From Vulcanimicrobiota bacterium (lineage in GTDB: Bacteria > Vulcanimicrobiota > Vulcanimicrobiia > Vulcanimicrobiales > Vulcanimicrobiaceae): a DNA stretch of 64,000 nucleotides. A model generated the notes under the pieces. It did not search any database. It was not told where the DNA came from and worked only from the letters and a program-made list of their open reading frames with translations. A program made the translations under genes and the position numbers. This document shows, piece by piece, positions 60,327-64,000 of the stretch (positions within the stretch are counted from its first letter, which is position 1; the number at the start of each line of letters is the position of its first letter). The DNA is taken from contig JAAXCX010000001.1 of NCBI GenBank assembly GCA_013036105.1, positions 248,001 to 312,000 on the forward strand, in the 5' to 3' direction.

Positions 60327-61585
60327 TCATTCGGGGCGCGCGCGGTGCGGCGGCCGTTTTGTGCCTCACCGCAGCGCTTTTCGCGCCTGCGCGCGCCCAG
60401 CTCGTCACGACGCATGCCGACCCGGCAGCGGCGACCACCGCGGTCGAGCTGTGGTACCGCGCTCCATCCGCGGGTTACGATTTCACATCGCCGGGGATTG
60501 CGCGCATGGCGCTGGCGGCAGTGGTCGCATCGAAACCTGCCGGCGCGGCGTCGCTCAGCGAACTGGTCAACCGCCTGGGCGGATCACTTTCGATCCAAGT
60601 CTTTCCGGATATCTCGATGGTCGGCGCGAGCGTGCCGGCGGCATCGGCGCCCGCGGTATTGCGCGCGATGACGGCCGCATTTTTCAATCCCGTCATCACC
60701 CCCGCCGGTTTGAAGATCGCAGTTCAAGATAATGGCGTTGCCGCGGCGTCTCAACTTTACGATTCCGCGCAAACCCTGCAAGACGCGCTGTTCGCTGAAC
60801 TGTTTTCCGAAGGTCCAGCACATTACGCGCCGGTTCCCACCGCTGCGCAATTTGCCAAAATGGCGCCGGCCGAGGTCCAATCTTTCGCAGCGCGCGCGTT
60901 TCGTCAGAGCAACGCTATCTTTTCGCTCGCGGGAAATGTGTCCGACGCGCTCAAGGCAGCCGTACCGGCATCCGCTCCGGCGCTCGATACACCTCCGCTC
61001 GACTCGACGCTGCGAAACGCACCGGTCGAAACGAGCGCGGCCGCGCCCGTGCCGGGAATGGGATTTGCTTGGACCGGTCCGCGCATTTCCGATGCACGCG
61101 CCGCAACCGCCATGGATTTCATTGCGGACTACCTCTTCGATCCGGATAGCGGGACGGTCATTCGCGCGACGCGCTCGCAGCCTAACGCGTTTGTCCTCGG
61201 ACAATTCGTGACGTTGCACGATCCCGGCGTTCTTCTCGTAACGCTTTCGGGTGCGTCGGCAGCTGCGCTGGAACAGCCGCTGCTGGACTCAGTATCGGCT
61301 ATGGCGCAGCCGCTGGATGCGGCGACGTTTGCCAAAGCACGAAAAATATTTCTCTACCATATCATGAGCCAGATACAGACGCCGATGCAGCGGGCCGACG
61401 ACGCGGGGTGGTATGCGGCCGAAGGCAATGCGCAATACGCACCGGGCGACCCTTCGGATATCTACCTCAATGCCGTGAACTCGCTCGACCCTCAGTTCGT
61501 GGCGCAAGTCGCGCGCATGTATCTGCAGCGTCCGGCGATCGTGCGGCTCATCCAAAGCTCTTCGGGCGGGAGCACGGCAACGTGA
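60323..61585 (+). CDS. Exported M16-like protein lacking the zinc motif (first of pair)
   Basis: 420 residues with a signal peptide (1-25, ending PARAQ). The fold reads as M16 peptidase halves: VELWYRAPSAGYDFTSPGIA at the place of the usual N-terminal strand, and LGQFVTLHDPGVLLVTLSG in the second domain. The HxxEH zinc motif is absent (ARMALAAVVAS at that position), so it should not be a peptidase by itself. ATG 60323 overlaps ftsH by 4 bp; the second M16-like gene overlaps its end by 4 bp. Confidence 0.75.
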
Positions 61586-62889
61586 GGGGCCCCATCGCCG
61601 CACTCTGTGGCCTGCTGCTTCTGGCGAGCTCGATGGCGCCGGCAGGCGCCGCTGCAAACAGTAGCGTCACGGGCGTTTCGGGCGGCTCGGTCGTGCGTCA
61701 AGACGATCCTGCAGCCGACTTGATCGGAACGCAAATGCGAATCCCGGCCGGTCTGGACCGGCAGACTCCGAATCAGAACGGGCTTGCCGCGCTGGTTGCC
61801 GAGTCGATTCTGCAAACACCGGTGGATGGCGTACCGCTGGCGGATTCGATCGCCGGCGACGGCGGTTCGATCGTCTACGACGTCGATCCGCACGACGTGC
61901 GCTTTTATCTCGAAGGCCTTCCGGCTTCATACGATTCGATGCTCGCGCGTTTCCGCGGCGCGCTCGCGCGCCCCGACTTTAGCGCGGCGGCGCTCGCGCG
62001 TGCGCGCACCGCGCTCGGCGCGCGCATTACGCGAACGCAACAATTACCGCTTACCGTCGGCTTGCAAATGCTCAACCGCACGTTTTACACGGATTCCAAT
62101 GCCGGCATGCCGCCGCTGGGTTTGCCACAGACCTTGGCGGGTTTTGTGAGCGCCGACGCGCAGGCGTTCTTTTCGGCGCACTATTTGCGTGGAGGAGCGG
62201 TTGTGAGCGCGGCGGGTAAACTGGGCAGCATTGCCCCCGGTTCTCTCGAGGCGCTGATCGCCGTGCTCGGGCCCGGTTCGTCCGCGCCGGTAAAGGTATC
62301 GCTGAAACAATTGCCTTCGAACACGCGCCAGCTGATCGCGCGGCGCGATATTCCCGTCCCGTGGCTGGTCGCGCAGTACAAGGCTCCCGATTTGCAGAGC
62401 CGCGATTTCGGCCCCATGCTCGTGCTCACGTCGTTCTTGGAACGCACGCTGGCCGACGTTGCAGGCGTCCCGACGCTTTCTACGGCGACCACCGGTTCGC
62501 GCGGGGTCGGTGCGACCTACAATTTCGATACGCAGCCGGCAAACGTCGTGGTCTACGTGGACGGCGGCGGCAATCCCACGCAAGTTTTCGCGACCGCGCT
62601 CACGATCGTCAACGTCCTAGGCCATGCGAAGCTCGCGGGCGACTTGAGCGACATGAAAACGTTTGCGATCGGGCGCTTCCTGGACCAATCCACCACACTG
62701 CGCGATCGCGCGTGGCTGGCCGGCACGTTCGTGAGCGGGCATCTCGGCCCGGATTACGCTGCCCAAGCGATCGCCGCCATCCAGAAAACGACCGCGTCGG
62801 ATCTGCAGCGCGTCGCCGTCCGCTATCTGGGTTTCCCGAATATCGCGCTCGTGTTGCCGCGAGACCCGCAGCAAAACCCATCGCCCTAG
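61582..62889 (+). CDS. Exported M16-like protein lacking the zinc motif (second of pair)
   Basis: 435 residues, GTG start at 61582, signal peptide (1-24, ending APAGAAA). Again a two-domain M16-like layout (TPNQNGLAALVAESILQTPV; AFFSAHYLRGGAVVSAAGKL) but no HxxEH. Paired with the preceding gene it may form a heterodimer, as M16B proteins do, here with neither subunit catalytic. Periplasmic. Function unknown; one base separates it from the glycosyltransferase. Confidence 0.75.
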   Translation: MRGPIAALCGLLLLASSMAPAGAAANSSVTGVSGGSVVRQDDPAADLIGTQMRIPAGLDRQTPNQNGLAALVAESILQTPVDGVPLADSIAGDGGSIVYDVDPHDVRFYLEGLPASYDSMLARFRGALARPDFSAAALARARTALGARITRTQQLPLTVGLQMLNRTFYTDSNAGMPPLGLPQTLAGFVSADAQAFFSAHYLRGGAVVSAAGKLGSIAPGSLEALIAVLGPGSSAPVKVSLKQLPSNTRQLIARRDIPVPWLVAQYKAPDLQSRDFGPMLVLTSFLERTLADVAGVPTLSTATTGSRGVGATYNFDTQPANVVVYVDGGGNPTQVFATALTIVNVLGHAKLAGDLSDMKTFAIGRFLDQSTTLRDRAWLAGTFVSGHLGPDYAAQAIAAIQKTTASDLQRVAVRYLGFPNIALVLPRDPQQNPSP

Positions 62890-62890
62890 T

Positions 62891-63952
62891 TTGCGCGTAG
62901 CGCTCGTTCACGATTACTTAAATCAGCGCGGCGGCGCCGAGCGTGTGTTTGCACACATCGCGCAAGCCTATCCGGAAGCTCCGGTCTACACGGCTTTGTG
63001 TGATGCACGCGCGACGGGCGACTTGATCGACGGCACGCGCGTGCGCGCGTCGTATCTGAACCGCATTCCGGGTTCGAGCCGCTTCTTTCGGTATCTCGCG
63101 CCGCTCTATCCGCGCGCGTTTGAACATTTCGACTTCTCGGGTTTCGATACAATCATCAGCTCGACGACGTCGTGGGCGAAAGGCATTCGCGTTCCGCCCG
63201 GCGCGATTCACGTCTGTTACGTCAATACGGTCAGCCGATTTCTTTTTGCGTACGACGAATATGTCGGTTCCGGTTTGGCGCGGCCGATCGTCCGCAGACT
63301 CGCGGACTGGGACCGGCGCGCCGCGATGCTTCCCACTCGGCTCGTGGCGAATTCGCGCAACGTAGCGGACCGGATCATGCGCTATTACGGGCGCGAGAGC
63401 ACGGTGCTGCACTGTCCCGTCGACCTCGACCGGTTTACCGTCGGCCACGGCCAAGGAAACTATTTTCTCCTGGCGTCGCGGCTGCTGGCGTATAAACGCG
63501 TCGACTTAGCGATTCGCGCCGCGCAGATCGCCCAAGTGCCGTTGATCATTGCGGGCACTGGTCCTGACGAAAAACGGTTGCGTTCGATCGCCGGTGATTC
63601 GCCGTGGATCACCATGACCGGATTCATCAACGACAAAGAGCTCAACGAGCTCCTCGGTAACGCGTTGGCCGCGATTGTGCCCGGCGAAGAAGATTTCGGA
63701 TTGGTTCCGCTGGAAGCGGCGGCGGCGGGAAGACCGGCGATCGCCTATCGCGCGGGCGGCGCGCTCGAAACGATCGATGAAGGCAAAACGGGTGCGTTCT
63801 TTGACGAAGGTTCTCCCGAAGCGCTGGCGCGCGTTATGGAAACGTTCGATACGCGAACGTACGATTCGGCCACGCTGCGCGCGCACGCCGAGAAATTTTC
63901 ACCCCAGGTTTTTATCGCGAGGCTGCGCGAGATCGTGGACGAGACGCGCTAA
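62891..63952 (+). CDS. Family 4 glycosyltransferase
   Basis: 353 residues with a GT-B fold. N-terminal RVALVHDYLNQRGGAERVFA, middle LASRLLAYKRVDLAIRAAQI and the C-terminal donor-binding EEDFGLVPLEAAAAGRPAIA, with a glutamate pair typical of GT4 retaining enzymes. TTG start at 62891 is the only reasonable one. Likely adds a sugar to an envelope polysaccharide or lipid; donor and acceptor unknown. Confidence 0.87.
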   Translation: MRVALVHDYLNQRGGAERVFAHIAQAYPEAPVYTALCDARATGDLIDGTRVRASYLNRIPGSSRFFRYLAPLYPRAFEHFDFSGFDTIISSTTSWAKGIRVPPGAIHVCYVNTVSRFLFAYDEYVGSGLARPIVRRLADWDRRAAMLPTRLVANSRNVADRIMRYYGRESTVLHCPVDLDRFTVGHGQGNYFLLASRLLAYKRVDLAIRAAQIAQVPLIIAGTGPDEKRLRSIAGDSPWITMTGFINDKELNELLGNALAAIVPGEEDFGLVPLEAAAAGRPAIAYRAGGALETIDEGKTGAFFDEGSPEALARVMETFDTRTYDSATLRAHAEKFSPQVFIARLREIVDETR

Positions 63953-64000
63953 GATACGGGCAGGCGCGACCGGATCGAGCGACGCCGCGCGTGCCAGGCC
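63953..64000. other. Window end, no feature seen
   Basis: The last 48 bases after the glycosyltransferase stop hold no recognisable feature. Confidence 0.5.

Overview
The window is a 64-kb, GC-rich, gene-dense chromosomal piece from a diderm (outer-membrane) bacterium. The outer membrane is indicated by a TonB-dependent receptor, a porin-like barrel and many lipoproteins. The gene style (very short or overlapping junctions, GTG/TTG starts, NuoA-N complex I, many small secreted lipoproteins) fits a little-cultured lineage; Candidatus Eremiobacterota (WPS-2) is my best guess, but that is inference and no 16S rRNA is present. I see no phage, insertion sequence, CRISPR array or rRNA.

Layout. 1-1025: 5' part of a type I glutamine synthetase (minus strand). 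1149-7041: cobalamin uptake and corrinoid amidation. A cobalamin riboswitch (minus strand) leads btuB-btuC-btuD, and cobB-btuF diverge from it. 7005-10304: hflX, a lipoprotein trypsin-like protease, a K+ channel and a small lipoprotein. 10361-24749: a complete 14-gene nuoA-N operon with almost no gaps, except a 184-bp nuoD-nuoE gap that holds a nested palindromic element. 24793-28829: TPR protein, RidA, aldo/keto reductase and a PLP decarboxylase. 29006-34292 (minus strand): an M-box Mg2+ riboswitch and terminator leading a PRC/MgtE-N/CBS protein without a membrane domain, an Nramp-related transporter, a PucR-type regulator and a second glutamine-synthetase-like enzyme. 34386-37940: cupin, lipoprotein, Crp/Fnr regulator, STAS protein, inositol monophosphatase. 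37964-41246 (minus strand): tryptophan 2,3-dioxygenase, kynureninase-like enzyme and MATE exporter as an overlapping operon. 41309-47400: small proteins, tRNA-Ser(UGA), a Tat-type exported protein, a PDZ/multi-TM/GAF protein and an ammonium transporter. 47408-51643: porin-like barrel, oligopeptide-type binding protein, cytochrome c, MgtC-like protein. 51632-63952: serS, moeA, hisC-like, metallophosphoesterase, thioesterase, smpB, tilS, hpt, ftsH, two degenerate M16-like proteins and a family-4 glycosyltransferase.

How the genes work together. The first block imports cobalamin under riboswitch control. Complex I feeds respiration; a consensus-like Crp-type palindrome (TGTGA-N6-TCACA) abuts the nuoA start and a Crp/Fnr regulator is encoded in the window. 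The M-box operon appears to be a Mg2+ supply module in which the MgtE cytosolic sensor is a separate protein and transport is by an Nramp-family carrier. Nitrogen metabolism recurs (two glutamine synthetases, Amt, PucR). The smpB-tilS-hpt-ftsH run is a housekeeping cluster.

Most noteworthy: the M-box/split-MgtE/Nramp operon, the nested palindrome inside the nuo operon, the Crp-type site at nuoA, and a dispersed repeat that is translated inside nuoG and supplies the stop codon of the decarboxylase.
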